From the NCBI GenBank assembly GCA_937982425.1, contig CALJLT010000039.1:1-26447 (forward strand): a stretch of 26,447 bases of DNA, read 5' to 3'. The notes under the pieces were generated by a model, which had not been told where the DNA came from, did no database searches, and was given only the letters and a program-made list of their open reading frames with translations. Each line of letters opens with the position of its first letter. Positions within the stretch are counted from its first letter, which is position 1. This document shows, piece by piece, positions 14,726 to 21,174 of the stretch. Source of the stretch: an uncultured archaeon (GTDB lineage: Archaea; Nanobdellota; Nanobdellia; Pacearchaeales; GW2011-AR1). The translations under genes and the position numbers were made by a program.

Positions 14726-15070
14726 ATGAAAAAAAAGTTAAGAATTATTTTAATTATATTCCTTATTTTAATTTTACTTTTTATAATATTGGTTCTCATT
14801 CAAAGGATAAGACCTTCAATTGAAGAAAAAAACGAAGAATGTATTAGAGCAGGAGAATTTGCCAATTATTTGAATCCAACTGTACCTCAAAATATCTGTT
14901 GCGAGGGTTTAATTGAAATTTCTGGAGGAATAAATTATGAACCTTCTAATCCAAGTTCAAATGAGGAAGGATGCGTTTTCTTATTAGGAGCAGGAACGAT
15001 TTGTTCAGATTGTGGAAATGGAAATTGTGAATCTTGGGAAAATAAATGCAATTGTCCTCAAGATTGTTAA
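14726..15070 (+). CDS. Membrane-anchored Cys-rich extracytoplasmic protein
   Basis: 114 aa. A basic start (MKKKLR) and one strongly hydrophobic helix (about residues 6-26) anchor the protein, probably with the rest outside the membrane. The ectodomain has about ten cysteines, including NICCEGL (near 57-63) and a terminal CGNGNCESWENKCNCPQDC module. The CGNG-x-CE-x-x-E-x-x-C-x-CP-x-DC pattern recurs in predicted surface proteins of DPANN archaea (from memory) and is probably a disulfide- and metal-stabilised knot. Its position just after thioredoxin reductase may be coincidental, since it appears to have its own TATA-like element (about 14697-14706). Confidence 0.75.
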   Translation: MKKKLRIILIIFLILILLFIILVLIQRIRPSIEEKNEECIRAGEFANYLNPTVPQNICCEGLIEISGGINYEPSNPSSNEEGCVFLLGAGTICSDCGNGNCESWENKCNCPQDC

Positions 15071-15077
15071 CCAAAAA

Positions 15078-15085
15078 CTTATAAG
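15078..15085 (+). promoter_or_regulatory. TATA-like box of the 81-aa gene
   Basis: CTTATAAG is centred about 28 nt before an ATG at 15110 and 42 nt before the gene start at 15124. The predicted transcript therefore begins at or near ATGGAGGAATTAAAATG. Confidence 0.45.
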
Positions 15086-15109
15086 AGAGAATTTCTAGTT
15101 AAAACTATA

Positions 15110-15127
15110 ATGGAGGAATTAAAATGA
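15110..15127 (+). CDS. Possible leaderless mini-ORF before the 81-aa gene
   Basis: Five codons (MEELK) and a TGA overlapping the next start codon as ATGA. The codons contain the Shine-Dalgarno GGAGG (15112-15116) of the 81-aa gene. The ATG lies at the distance from the TATA box expected for a leaderless start. It may simply be a short leader that happens to begin with ATG. Confidence 0.2.
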   Translation: MEELK

Positions 15128-15369
15128 ACGAAAAGGACGATTTAGAAAAGGCATTAGAGGCCGGAAAAAAAGCTTCTAATGGAAAAGAAAAAGAAATTCC
15201 AAAAGAAGTAGAAATAGCATTTCACAATGGAGCTCTTCAAACTTTATCCGGAGAAAGGCACGGATTGATTCAAATGCTTCAACATGTGGAAGAAAGAATG
15301 CAGGCACATATGAAACGAATGCAAGAACTGGGAGTTAAGTTTGAGCAAAGAGAAGATCAAAAGAAATAA
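15124..15369 (+). CDS. Small charged helical protein, unknown
   Basis: 81 aa, rich in Glu, Lys, Gln, His and Met, with no Cys and no membrane segment. Residues about 1-28 look disordered (Lys/Glu-rich). Residues 29-75 look like one long amphipathic helix or helical hairpin (VEIAFHNGALQTLSGERHG, then LIQMLQHVEERMQAHMKRMQ), so an oligomeric or nucleic-acid- or protein-binding helical bundle is possible. The Shine-Dalgarno is one of the best in the window: GGAGG (15112-15116) with a 7-nt spacer to the ATG, suggesting high expression. Family unknown. Confidence 0.75.
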   Translation: MNEKDDLEKALEAGKKASNGKEKEIPKEVEIAFHNGALQTLSGERHGLIQMLQHVEERMQAHMKRMQELGVKFEQREDQKK

Positions 15370-15421
15370 TCAGATAGTTTTTTAAGCCAATTTACTTTAT
15401 TTTTTTATCAATATCTCTTAT

Positions 15422-15504
15422 GTGGGGGTGCTGGAGTGGTCAAACAGGCAGGACTTAAGATCCTGTGGCTTATGCCTACGCAGGTTCGAACCCTGTCCCT
15501 CACA
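15422..15504 (+). tRNA. tRNA-Leu (anticodon TAA)
   Basis: 83-nt class II tRNA with a long variable arm. The acceptor stem GTGGGGG pairs with CCCTCAC (one G-T wobble) and the discriminator base A is the Leu identity base. The anticodon stem-loop CAGGA-CTTAAGA-TCCTG gives anticodon TAA. The variable arm is TGGCTTATGCCTAC and the T arm is GCAGG-TTCGAAC-CCTGT. No CCA is encoded and no intron is seen. A TATA-like TTACTTTATT lies about 25 nt upstream. The 3' end of this gene is repeated 98 nt downstream. Confidence 0.96.
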
Positions 15505-15512
15505 TTTTTAAA
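15491..15512 (+). repeat. tRNA-Leu 3'-end direct repeat, copy 1
   Basis: A 22-bp segment beginning CCCTGTCCCTCACA and ending TTTTTAAA spans the last 14 bases of tRNA-Leu plus 8 bases of downstream flank. It is repeated exactly at 15589-15610. Such tRNA 3'-end duplications are typical attachment sites of site-specific integrases. Confidence 0.85.
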
Positions 15513-15523
15513 ATTAAGGGTGA

Positions 15524-15535
15524 GAACCTAGGTTC
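15524..15535. repeat. 12-bp perfect palindrome in the spacer
   Basis: GAACCTAGGTTC is a perfect palindrome between the two tRNA-Leu end repeats. Its right half plus flank (AGGTTCGA, 15530-15537) repeats 8 bases of the tRNA T arm (15482-15489). Confidence 0.7.
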
Positions 15536-15542
15536 GACGAGC

Positions 15543-15580
15543 AATTTTGAATTTATCAATGCGTAGCAGAATTCAAGATT
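15543..15580. repeat. Inverted repeat / stem-loop in the spacer
   Basis: AATTTTGAATT (15543-15553) pairs with AATTCAAGATT (15570-15580) over 11 bp with one T-G wobble, closing a 16-nt loop. It lies in the non-coding spacer between the duplicated tRNA ends. It could be an RNA hairpin or a protein-binding site, and no known RNA class was recognised. Confidence 0.6.
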
Positions 15581-15588
15581 AAGAGCAG

Positions 15589-15610
15589 CCCTGTCCCTCA
15601 CATTTTTAAA
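15589..15610 (+). repeat. tRNA-Leu 3'-end direct repeat, copy 2
   Basis: Exact 22-bp copy of 15491-15512, not part of an intact tRNA. Together the two copies bracket a 76-nt spacer. The 5'-truncated surface protein frame opens about 30 nt after it. Confidence 0.85.
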
Positions 15611-15640
15611 CTATTTTTTCTTTAAATTAAAAGGAGTTAG

Positions 15641-16471
15641 ATTGCAGATAATTTAGATAAAATTTATATAGATTCTGAAGACTCAGATGTTTTAGTAGAT
15701 AAAACTCCTCCTTCATTAGAAATCTTTTCCCCAACTGCAACGACCTATACGAGTACTATTCAACTATTAAATATTTCTGTAACAGATACTCATTTATCTA
15801 GTGTTTGGTATAATTGGAATGGAACGAATACCACTTATTCTTCAGCAACAAATATCTCTTTTTCAGAGGGTTCAAATACAATTTTTGTTTGGGCAAATGA
15901 TTCTTTAGGAAATACAAATTCAAGTAATGTTAGTTTCATAATAACTATTCCTGAAGAGGATAATACTGGAGAGACCACTTCAAGTGGAGGAGGATATATA
16001 CCTCAAATTTATTTTACAAATGAAAAACTTACAACAGAAGGAAACAATTTTAATTTAAGATATAACGATAAAATAAAATTTGTTATTCAGCAAAACAATC
16101 ACACACTAACAATGCAGAATTTTAATTCTACTTCTGCGAAAGTTAAGATTGAATCCGATCCTTTGATTGTTTGGATTGAAAAAGATGTTTTATATGAATT
16201 TGATTTGAATAATAATTCGGTTAATGATCTAAGAGTTAAATATGAGGGGATAAATAACACTAAAGCAAGAGTATTTATTCAAGAAATTATTTTGCCTTCG
16301 GAAGAAAATTATGAAAAACCAAGTATAGAAAAAGATGTCGCTTATGAAAACAAAGAATTAACAAAATCCGCAAGAGAAAATTATTTATATTTGTTAGTAG
16401 CATTCGTAATTTTTATTTTAACTGGAATAAAACTTTTATTAACAAAAAAATCTAAAAATAAAAGAAATTAA
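15641..16471 (+). pseudogene. 5'-truncated cell-surface protein with Ig-like domain
   Basis: The frame opens after a TAG at 15638-15640 and reads without interruption for about 276 residues, but the first in-frame ATG is at 16112, inside the conserved part. The N-terminal section is an Ig-like/cadherin-like domain (TPPSLEIFSPTATTYTS; SEGSNTIFVWANDSLGNTNSS), typical of archaeal surface proteins. It leads through a Gly/Ser linker (TTSSGGGY) to a second, Asn-rich domain and a C-terminal transmembrane helix (YLYLLVAFVIFILTG) with a basic tail. Many N-x-S/T sequons suit an extracellular glycoprotein. No signal peptide or standard start codon is present, so this looks like the 3' remnant of a larger gene. 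An ATT at 15641 after AAGGAG (15631-15636) is a remote alternative start. The last 4 nt overlap the convergent gene. Confidence 0.75.
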
Positions 16472-16773
16472 TTTTGTTGTAGCAAATAATCATAAGAAAA
16501 TCCAGGAATTTTAAGGTATTTTCCCGTACATGGATACCTTAAGCTATAAGTTACATAAAGTTCAATTAATTCTTTTGCCAGCAATGTTTGTTCTGAAAAT
16601 TTCTCTTTTTTTAAAAGAGAATCAATACTCTTTTCAAACCAGATTTTTCCCTCAGGATCATAAACGCAAAAGCAACTTTCATCAAGATGAATTCCCCAAC
16701 CATTTTCATTAAAAAGATCTATCCTTTTTTCCAAATCTTCTCTAGAAAAATCACGCTCTTGTTTTTTATCCAT
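16468..16773 (-). CDS. Hypothetical 101-aa protein, paralog of upstream gene
   Basis: 101 aa, soluble, no signal peptide. It aligns along most of its length with the adjacent gene at 16775-17080. Shared positions are LExRxxxFxENxW near residues 14-26, a D-x-S-x-x-x-V-x-DP-x-GK-x-W core (about 32-46), then EQ-x-x-AKE-x-x-x-LY and RYP. The alternating strand pattern (FCVYDPEGKIWFEKS) suggests a beta hairpin flanked by helices. It contains four Cys, two of them close together (CFCV). No family was recognised. It starts 1 nt after the stop of its paralog (TAA-T-ATG), so the two are translationally coupled. Its 3' end overlaps the convergent surface-protein remnant by 4 nt. Confidence 0.75.
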   Translation of the reverse strand: MDKKQERDFSREDLEKRIDLFNENGWGIHLDESCFCVYDPEGKIWFEKSIDSLLKKEKFSEQTLLAKELIELYVTYSLRYPCTGKYLKIPGFSYDYLLQQN

Positions 16774-16774
16774 A

Positions 16775-17080
16775 TTAATTCATACTTTTCCAATAAATTT
16801 CTTTTATAGAAGGATTTATTATTGTCTCTTGAGGGAAAAGTTCTCCAGGATATCTTTTATGAAAAAAAGAATATAAATCCAAAACTTCTTTAGCTGTTTT
16901 CTGTTCTTCAAATAAAAAAACAAATCTTTGTTTTAAATAATCCAATCTATCATATGACCACTTCTTACCTCTGGGATCAATAACAACTAATTGAGAATCT
17001 TCAAAATAAGGAATCCAATTATTTTCTTCAAAAAAATCAAGTATTCTTTCTAACCTCTCCCTAAAGCTAATTTTCAGCAT
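16775..17080 (-). CDS. Hypothetical 101-aa protein, first of a tandem paralog pair
   Basis: 101 aa and the same length as its downstream paralog. The shared core here reads ERLERILDFFEENNW, then SQLVVIDPRGKKWSYD, then EEQKTAKEVLDLYSFFHKRYP. Identity is scattered but concentrated on W, DP, GK, AKE, LY and RYP, implying an old duplication with a conserved fold. No Cys is present, unlike the partner. Acidic and aromatic residues dominate. No known domain was recognised. A TATA-like AAATATTTAAAG (minus strand, about 17101-17112) is 26 nt before the ATG, so the pair probably forms a leaderless two-gene transcript divergent from the nuclease gene. Confidence 0.75.
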   Translation of the reverse strand: MLKISFRERLERILDFFEENNWIPYFEDSQLVVIDPRGKKWSYDRLDYLKQRFVFLFEEQKTAKEVLDLYSFFHKRYPGELFPQETIINPSIKEIYWKSMN

Positions 17081-17142
17081 AAAACAAAAGCAAGATTTTA
17101 AACTTTAAATATTTTTATAAGATAAAGAATATACTTAATTTA

Positions 17143-17880
17143 ATGAAAAAAATATTTTATTTTTTGATTCTAACTTTGTTATTTATAGTTGTAATAAATT
17201 ATGGAGAGATAGATTCATACATAATAAAAAAATTAGAACCTTGTGAATATGGAAAAGTAGAAAGAATAGTAGATGGGGATACAGTAATAATTAACGGAAC
17301 TTCAGTAAGATTATTAGGAATAAACACTCCTGAAAAAGGAGAAAAATATTATCAAGAAGCAAAATTATTTTTAGAAGAAAAAATTTTAGATAAGGAAGTC
17401 AAGTTATGTTTTTCAGGACAAAAAACAGATAAATATGGAAGAATTCTGGCTTATATTTTTTATCAAAATAAAAATATAAATTTAGAAAGTGTAAGAGAGG
17501 GTTATGCTAATTTTTATTTTCCATCTGGAAAAAAGGAATACTATTCAAATTTTAAGGAAGCCTGGGAAGAATGTTTAATTAATGAAAAAAATTTGTGCGA
17601 AAAATCTAAAAATCAGTGCATAGTTTTTCAAGATTTAACTATTGAACTACAAATTTTAAAATTAAAAAATACCTGTCCTGAATCTCAGGATTTAACTGGT
17701 TGGAGCATAAAAGACGAGGGAAGAAAAAAATACGTTTTACTTAAAACTATTTTAAGGCCAGAAGAAGAAATAATTATAACTAAAAAAGATTTTGGAGAAG
17801 ATTATGTCTGGACTAAAACGGGAGATTCAGTTTTTGTAAGAGATGAAACCGGAAAATTAGTTTTATTTTATAATTTTTAA
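17143..17880 (+). CDS. Secreted/anchored thermonuclease with lamin-tail-like domain
   Basis: 245 aa. The hydrophobic N-terminus (residues 4-20) is a signal peptide or anchor. Residues about 36-145 form a staphylococcal nuclease (SNase) OB-fold domain: RIVDGDTVII (41-50), VRLLGINTPE (55-64) and DKYGRILAY (96-104) supply the catalytic Arg56, Glu64 and Arg100 equivalents. The Asp of the usual DTPE is Asn61. Residues about 165-245 resemble a lamin-tail domain (an Ig-like module), with DLTGWSIKDEGRKKYVLL and a closing TGDSVFVRDETGKLV. The combination fits a Ca2+-dependent extracellular nuclease that cuts environmental or host nucleic acid, which is attractive for a nucleotide-scavenging episymbiont. 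The SNase part is confident and the lamin-tail part fairly so. A TATA-like TTTTTATAAG lies about 27 nt before the ATG. Confidence 0.9.
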   Translation: MKKIFYFLILTLLFIVVINYGEIDSYIIKKLEPCEYGKVERIVDGDTVIINGTSVRLLGINTPEKGEKYYQEAKLFLEEKILDKEVKLCFSGQKTDKYGRILAYIFYQNKNINLESVREGYANFYFPSGKKEYYSNFKEAWEECLINEKNLCEKSKNQCIVFQDLTIELQILKLKNTCPESQDLTGWSIKDEGRKKYVLLKTILRPEEEIIITKKDFGEDYVWTKTGDSVFVRDETGKLVLFYNF

Positions 17881-17917
17881 GAGATAAATTTAAAAATAGA
17901 TTAAGTGTAAAATTTTT

Positions 17918-18277
17918 ATGGAAGAATTAATTTATTTAGCAAACTTAGAAGGGAATATAGAGATTTTTTTCAAGGAAAGTTTATATCAATTTTTTAATAG
18001 CAGAAAAAATTATCCTAGGGATAGTCATGGTTTTACTCTATTAGACCACTATATTAAGGAATTTGTTAGGGGAGGAGAAAACATTTCAAAAGAAATAGGA
18101 AGATACAAATCTCTTTTAAGAGAGGAATCCCAAAATAAGGAAGACACTCCAAGATTAGATTTAGCTTCGATTTTGGAAGAGATGCAAAGAGGAATTAATA
18201 AATTAAACAAAAGTAGGGAAAACATAATTTTTTTTACAAAAAATACTGAAAGTATAAATAGATTAACCTCTAATTAA
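17918..18277 (+). CDS. Hypothetical protein, helical
   Basis: 119 aa, soluble, mostly helical by composition. The N-terminal half has aromatic residues (FFKESLYQFF; FTLLDHYIKEFV), the middle is charged and polar (about 75-95), and a helix follows (LASILEEMQRGINKLN). No family was recognised. A TATA-like ATAAATTTAAAAAT (17884-17897) is about 26 nt before the ATG, giving a leaderless unit of its own between the nuclease gene and the SRP RNA. Confidence 0.65.
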   Translation: MEELIYLANLEGNIEIFFKESLYQFFNSRKNYPRDSHGFTLLDHYIKEFVRGGENISKEIGRYKSLLREESQNKEDTPRLDLASILEEMQRGINKLNKSRENIIFFTKNTESINRLTSN

Positions 18278-18295
18278 TTCTAAAATTAGTTAAGC

Positions 18296-18303
18296 TTATA
18301 TAT
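18296..18303 (+). promoter_or_regulatory. TATA-like box of SRP RNA
   Basis: TTATATAT within AAGCTTATATATG lies about 25 nt before the first paired base of the SRP RNA at 18324, matching an archaeal promoter. Confidence 0.6.
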
Positions 18304-18320
18304 GTTAGAAATCTCCTATT

Positions 18321-18587
18321 TTTGTAAGCTTGATCGGGAAGCTAGCCCCTTTCCATTTGCAAACGGGCTTATGGCAGATGACGGGTGTTGAGTGAGAAAT
18401 GCGTAAGTTGAGTCTTCAAAGTTCTGCTGACGCTTTGTCCATTTCGATCCTACGTTTGTGAACCAGGTCAGGAGGGGGAACCCTAGCAGCCTTAATCATT
18501 TGTTTGGATGCTTAGTGGGTAGCAAAGTAGAGGAATTTTAAAGGTAGCTCGCTTATTATTTTCAAGCAAGACACCTGGCTTACATTT
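18321..18587 (+). ncRNA. Signal recognition particle RNA (7S/SRP RNA)
   Basis: RNA scaffold of the archaeal SRP, which targets nascent membrane and secreted proteins. The diagnostic helix 8 is clear: GTCAGG, then a stem AGGG (18473-18476), a GGAA tetraloop (18477-18480) and CCCT (18481-18484), followed by AGCAGCC (18485-18491), which is the SRP54-binding asymmetric loop. The termini pair as GTAAGC (18324-18329) with GCTTAC (18578-18583), the closing helix typical of archaeal SRP RNA. Helix 5 pairs over most of the intervening sequence. The G+C content is visibly higher than in the flanking DNA. The ends are approximate to a few bases and total length is about 265 nt, somewhat short of the usual 300 nt. 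Confidence 0.93.
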
Positions 18588-18598
18588 TAAAGAGGAAA

Positions 18599-19114
18599 AT
18601 GAAAAACAAAAAAGCTCAATTTTATTTAGTTTCAGTACTAATTTTAGCAACTCTTTTTATTTCTTTCGTAAGCATTTCTAATTTTATAGGCAAAAAAAAT
18701 TTATCTTTTTCCGATTTAACGAAAGAAATAGATATTGAAAGAAAAAATCTCTTAGATTATATAGTTTACAATAATTTAAGTCAAACGGATTCATATGAAA
18801 AAATGTTTAACTTTTCTAAAGAATATATAAGTTATTTAGGCCCAGAGAAAAATTCTTTTTTTATTTTTGGAAACACCCAAAATTTAACAATAATAGGAAA
18901 TAAAACTGCAGACACCAATTTTTCATATAATGTAACCGGTTCAATTATAGAAGTAACAAATCAAGAGATTTCAATTTCTCTTTCAGGAGTAAATGAAGAA
19001 GTTTACTTCTATTTAGATAATTTTGAATATTCCAAAAAAATTTATCCCGGTCAAAACATTTATTATCTCATAAAATATAATTATAATAATGAGGTGTATA
19101 TACTAAATGGATAA
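18599..19114 (+). CDS. Type IV pilin-like protein
   Basis: 171 aa. A short basic leader MKNKKA is followed by a hydrophobic helix (QFYLVSVLILATLFISF), as in archaeal class III prepilins, so cleavage after Ala6 by a PibD-like peptidase is likely. After the helix comes an Asn/Ser/Thr-rich extracellular domain with at least five N-x-S/T sequons, probably glycosylated. The start lies only 12 nt after the SRP RNA 3' end. No TATA box is evident at the proper distance. A GAGG (18592-18595) with a 3-nt spacer could serve the ribosome. Its 3' end overlaps the next pilin gene by 8 nt. Confidence 0.75.
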   Translation: MKNKKAQFYLVSVLILATLFISFVSISNFIGKKNLSFSDLTKEIDIERKNLLDYIVYNNLSQTDSYEKMFNFSKEYISYLGPEKNSFFIFGNTQNLTIIGNKTADTNFSYNVTGSIIEVTNQEISISLSGVNEEVYFYLDNFEYSKKIYPGQNIYYLIKYNYNNEVYILNG

Positions 19115-19631
19115 GAGGGGAGTTAGCGTAGTAGTTGGCTATGTTTTATTAATAACTTTTGGAATAATTATGGGGGTTATGGTTTATAGTTATCTCAAAA
19201 CTTACGTACCCAGACAAGCTCTAGAATGCCCCGATTCAATTTCTATTTTTATAAAAGATTATAGTTGTAGTCTTGAAGAATTAAATTTCACTATAAAAAA
19301 TAACGGAAAATTCAATTTAGCAGGATACTTTATTTATGCTTCCAACGATTCAACTGTAGAGGTTGCAACCCTTCCAATGGTTTCAAGATTAAGGGGAAAT
19401 TTAAGTGATCCTTCTATGGCAATCGGAGATGGCTATGTAATTTTTAGTAAACATGATCAAATGGATTATATGATTCCAAAACATGAAGTCAAACAGTTTT
19501 ACAATATCTCAAATCTAAATGTGGAATTTATCGAAATTATTCCGGTTCGTTTTCAGAAATTTGAAGGAAGTCCAAAATTAGTTAGTTGCGGTAAAGCAAA
19601 AATAAGGGAGGAAATCATTTGTACTAACTAA
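19107..19631 (+). CDS. Type IV pilin
   Basis: 174 aa. The prepilin signal MDKRG is followed by the hydrophobic polymerisation helix VSVVVGYVLLITFGIIMGVM. The globular domain has three Cys in its first part and tail (LECPDS; YSCSLEE; VSCGKAK) plus one near the end (IICTN), so disulfides are likely if exported. The start overlaps the preceding pilin gene by 8 nt, with GAGGTG (19090-19095) 11 nt before the ATG. It probably contributes a filament or a minor pilin. Confidence 0.82.
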   Translation: MDKRGVSVVVGYVLLITFGIIMGVMVYSYLKTYVPRQALECPDSISIFIKDYSCSLEELNFTIKNNGKFNLAGYFIYASNDSTVEVATLPMVSRLRGNLSDPSMAIGDGYVIFSKHDQMDYMIPKHEVKQFYNISNLNVEFIEIIPVRFQKFEGSPKLVSCGKAKIREEIICTN

Positions 19632-19668
19632 CCATTAAATTTTAAAAGGTTAGAGATTTATTAATTAA

Positions 19669-20109
19669 ATGAAAAGAAGAGGGATATCTCCTGTTATTGC
19701 TACGGTTTTGTTAATTGCTATTACTCTTGTTATGGCACTTATTGTTTTCTTGTGGTTTAGAGGAATTAATCAAGAAGCAATAACTAAATTTGATAAAAAT
19801 GTAAAATTAGTTTGCGAAGAGATCTCTTTTAGTGCAACTCGTTCTGGAACTACAGTTTATGTAACGAATACCGGAAATTTTGCAATTTACAAAATGAAAG
19901 CAAAAATATCTTCTTCTAGCAGTCATTCAACTATTGATATTCCAGGTTGGCCTGAAACAGGATTAAATCAAGGAGAAGTTTATTCTGGATCTATTACTGG
20001 ATTGGGCACAAATGATAGATTAACTCTAATTCCTGTTCTTTTAGGAAAGACTGAAAAAGGAAATAAAGCTTATACGTGCGAAGAAAGATATGGTTTAGAT
20101 GTTTTTTAA
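19669..20109 (+). CDS. Type IV pilin / archaellin-type N-terminal domain protein
   Basis: 146 aa. The signal MKRRG and following ISPVIATVLLIAITLVMALIV match the archaeal pilin N-terminal domain (PF07790-type, formerly DUF1628) almost word for word, the best pilin signature in the locus. The globular domain has a beta-rich pattern with two Cys (LVCEE and YTCEE) that could close it. It is the likeliest major pilin of the set on this basis. AATTTTAAAAGG about 28 nt before the ATG is a plausible TATA box, so the gene may have its own leaderless transcript. Confidence 0.88.
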   Translation: MKRRGISPVIATVLLIAITLVMALIVFLWFRGINQEAITKFDKNVKLVCEEISFSATRSGTTVYVTNTGNFAIYKMKAKISSSSSHSTIDIPGWPETGLNQGEVYSGSITGLGTNDRLTLIPVLLGKTEKGNKAYTCEERYGLDVF

Positions 20110-20110
20110 A

Positions 20111-20596
20111 ATGAAGTTCAAAAAAGGGCTAAGTCAGGTTGTCTCGGTTACTTTATTAATTTTATTGACAATTGTAATGGTGGGTATTCTCTGGACAACG
20201 TTGGACCAATTTATTTTAGAAAAACTAAGAGGAACATCTGATTGTTATGGAATACAAGGAAAGGTTATCTTAGATAATTCAAAAACTTGTTATAATTCTT
20301 CTTCACAAAACATGAGTGTCTATTTAGAATTAAAAGAGATAGAACCTAATTTCGTATTAATTTCAATAAGTTCAGAGACGGAATCCAAGGTATATAAAAT
20401 CTATAATGAATCAAGAGAAGTTGAAGGAGTTTATTCTGGAAATTTAAATTCAATCTCTTTACCTTCTAAAGAAGGAGGTAAATTATACATAATTTCTGAT
20501 ATAAATTATTTGCCAGAAAAGATAACAATTTCTCCAAATATAAACGGAAAACAATGTGAAGCAACAGATTCAATATCTTCAATTCAATTTTGTTAA
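20111..20596 (+). CDS. Type IV pilin-like protein
   Basis: 161 aa from ATG 20111. An in-frame ATG at 20099 is less likely because it lies within the end of the preceding pilin gene, and MKFKKG is the normal prepilin leader. Cleavage after Gly gives LSQVVSVTLLILLTIVMVGIL. The exported domain has four Cys (SDCYG; KTCYN; GKQCE; and the C-terminal QFC), likely two disulfides, and sequons NSS and NMS. It is part of the pilin array. Confidence 0.82.
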   Translation: MKFKKGLSQVVSVTLLILLTIVMVGILWTTLDQFILEKLRGTSDCYGIQGKVILDNSKTCYNSSSQNMSVYLELKEIEPNFVLISISSETESKVYKIYNESREVEGVYSGNLNSISLPSKEGGKLYIISDINYLPEKITISPNINGKQCEATDSISSIQFC

Positions 20597-20655
20597 TCAT
20601 TAACTATTTAAATTAAAAAAAATTAATTATATTGTAGATTATAGTTTAAATTAAC

Positions 20656-21174
20656 ATGGTGAAAAAAAGAGGGCAGGTTTGGATAGAGACGGTTACATAC
20701 ACTCTTGTTGCATTTGTTTTAATTGGATTAGTCATTTCATTCGCAAAACCAAAAATAGAAGAATTACAAGATAAATCAACAATAGAGCAAACAATAAATC
20801 TATTGAAAGAATTAAATTCAGTAATTTCTGAAGTCCAAAACATGGGAGAAGGAAACAAAAGAGAGTTAGAGATAAAAGTTAGAGAAGGAGAATTAGAAAT
20901 TAATTCTAGTAATGAATCAATTATATTTTATTTTGAAGGAAAATATCTTTATAGTGAACCAGACATACTTTATGAAGAAGGCGGATTAAAATTTTTAAGT
21001 GAAGAGAAAGGAAAATTTTATTCATTAACTATAACTAAAGAATATTCTGAATTAAATTTAACTTATGAAGGCCAAGAAGTTAAGAAAAACTTACCTCGGT
21101 CAAATTCAGCATATAATGTATTTATAACAAACAAGGGAGGGCAACCAAATCAGATAGATTTTGAAATAGAATAA
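20656..21174 (+). CDS. Type IV pilin-like protein with Glu5
   Basis: 172 aa. The leader MVKKRG is followed by QVWIETVTYTLVAFVLIGLVI. The Glu at position 5 of the predicted mature protein matches the conserved Glu5 of bacterial type IV pilins, involved in filament assembly. The rest is Glu/Lys-rich and without Cys, unlike its neighbours, with sequons NSS, NES and NLT. The stop TAA overlaps the ATPase ATG by one base (TAATG), so it is coupled to the assembly motor. A TATA-like TTATATT (about 20627-20633) suggests a promoter for this part of the operon. Confidence 0.82.
   Translation: MVKKRGQVWIETVTYTLVAFVLIGLVISFAKPKIEELQDKSTIEQTINLLKELNSVISEVQNMGEGNKRELEIKVREGELEINSSNESIIFYFEGKYLYSEPDILYEEGGLKFLSEEKGKFYSLTITKEYSELNLTYEGQEVKKNLPRSNSAYNVFITNKGGQPNQIDFEIE

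Noticed and set aside
15513-15604. A second, degenerate tRNA formed by the spacer and the copied 3' end
   Set aside because: Only a 5-bp acceptor-like pairing (GTGAG/CTCAC) can be made; there is no proper D, anticodon or T arm.
16112-16471. 119-aa gene starting at ATG 16112
   Set aside because: The same frame continues upstream for about 157 more meaningful residues, so this ATG is internal to a truncated surface protein.
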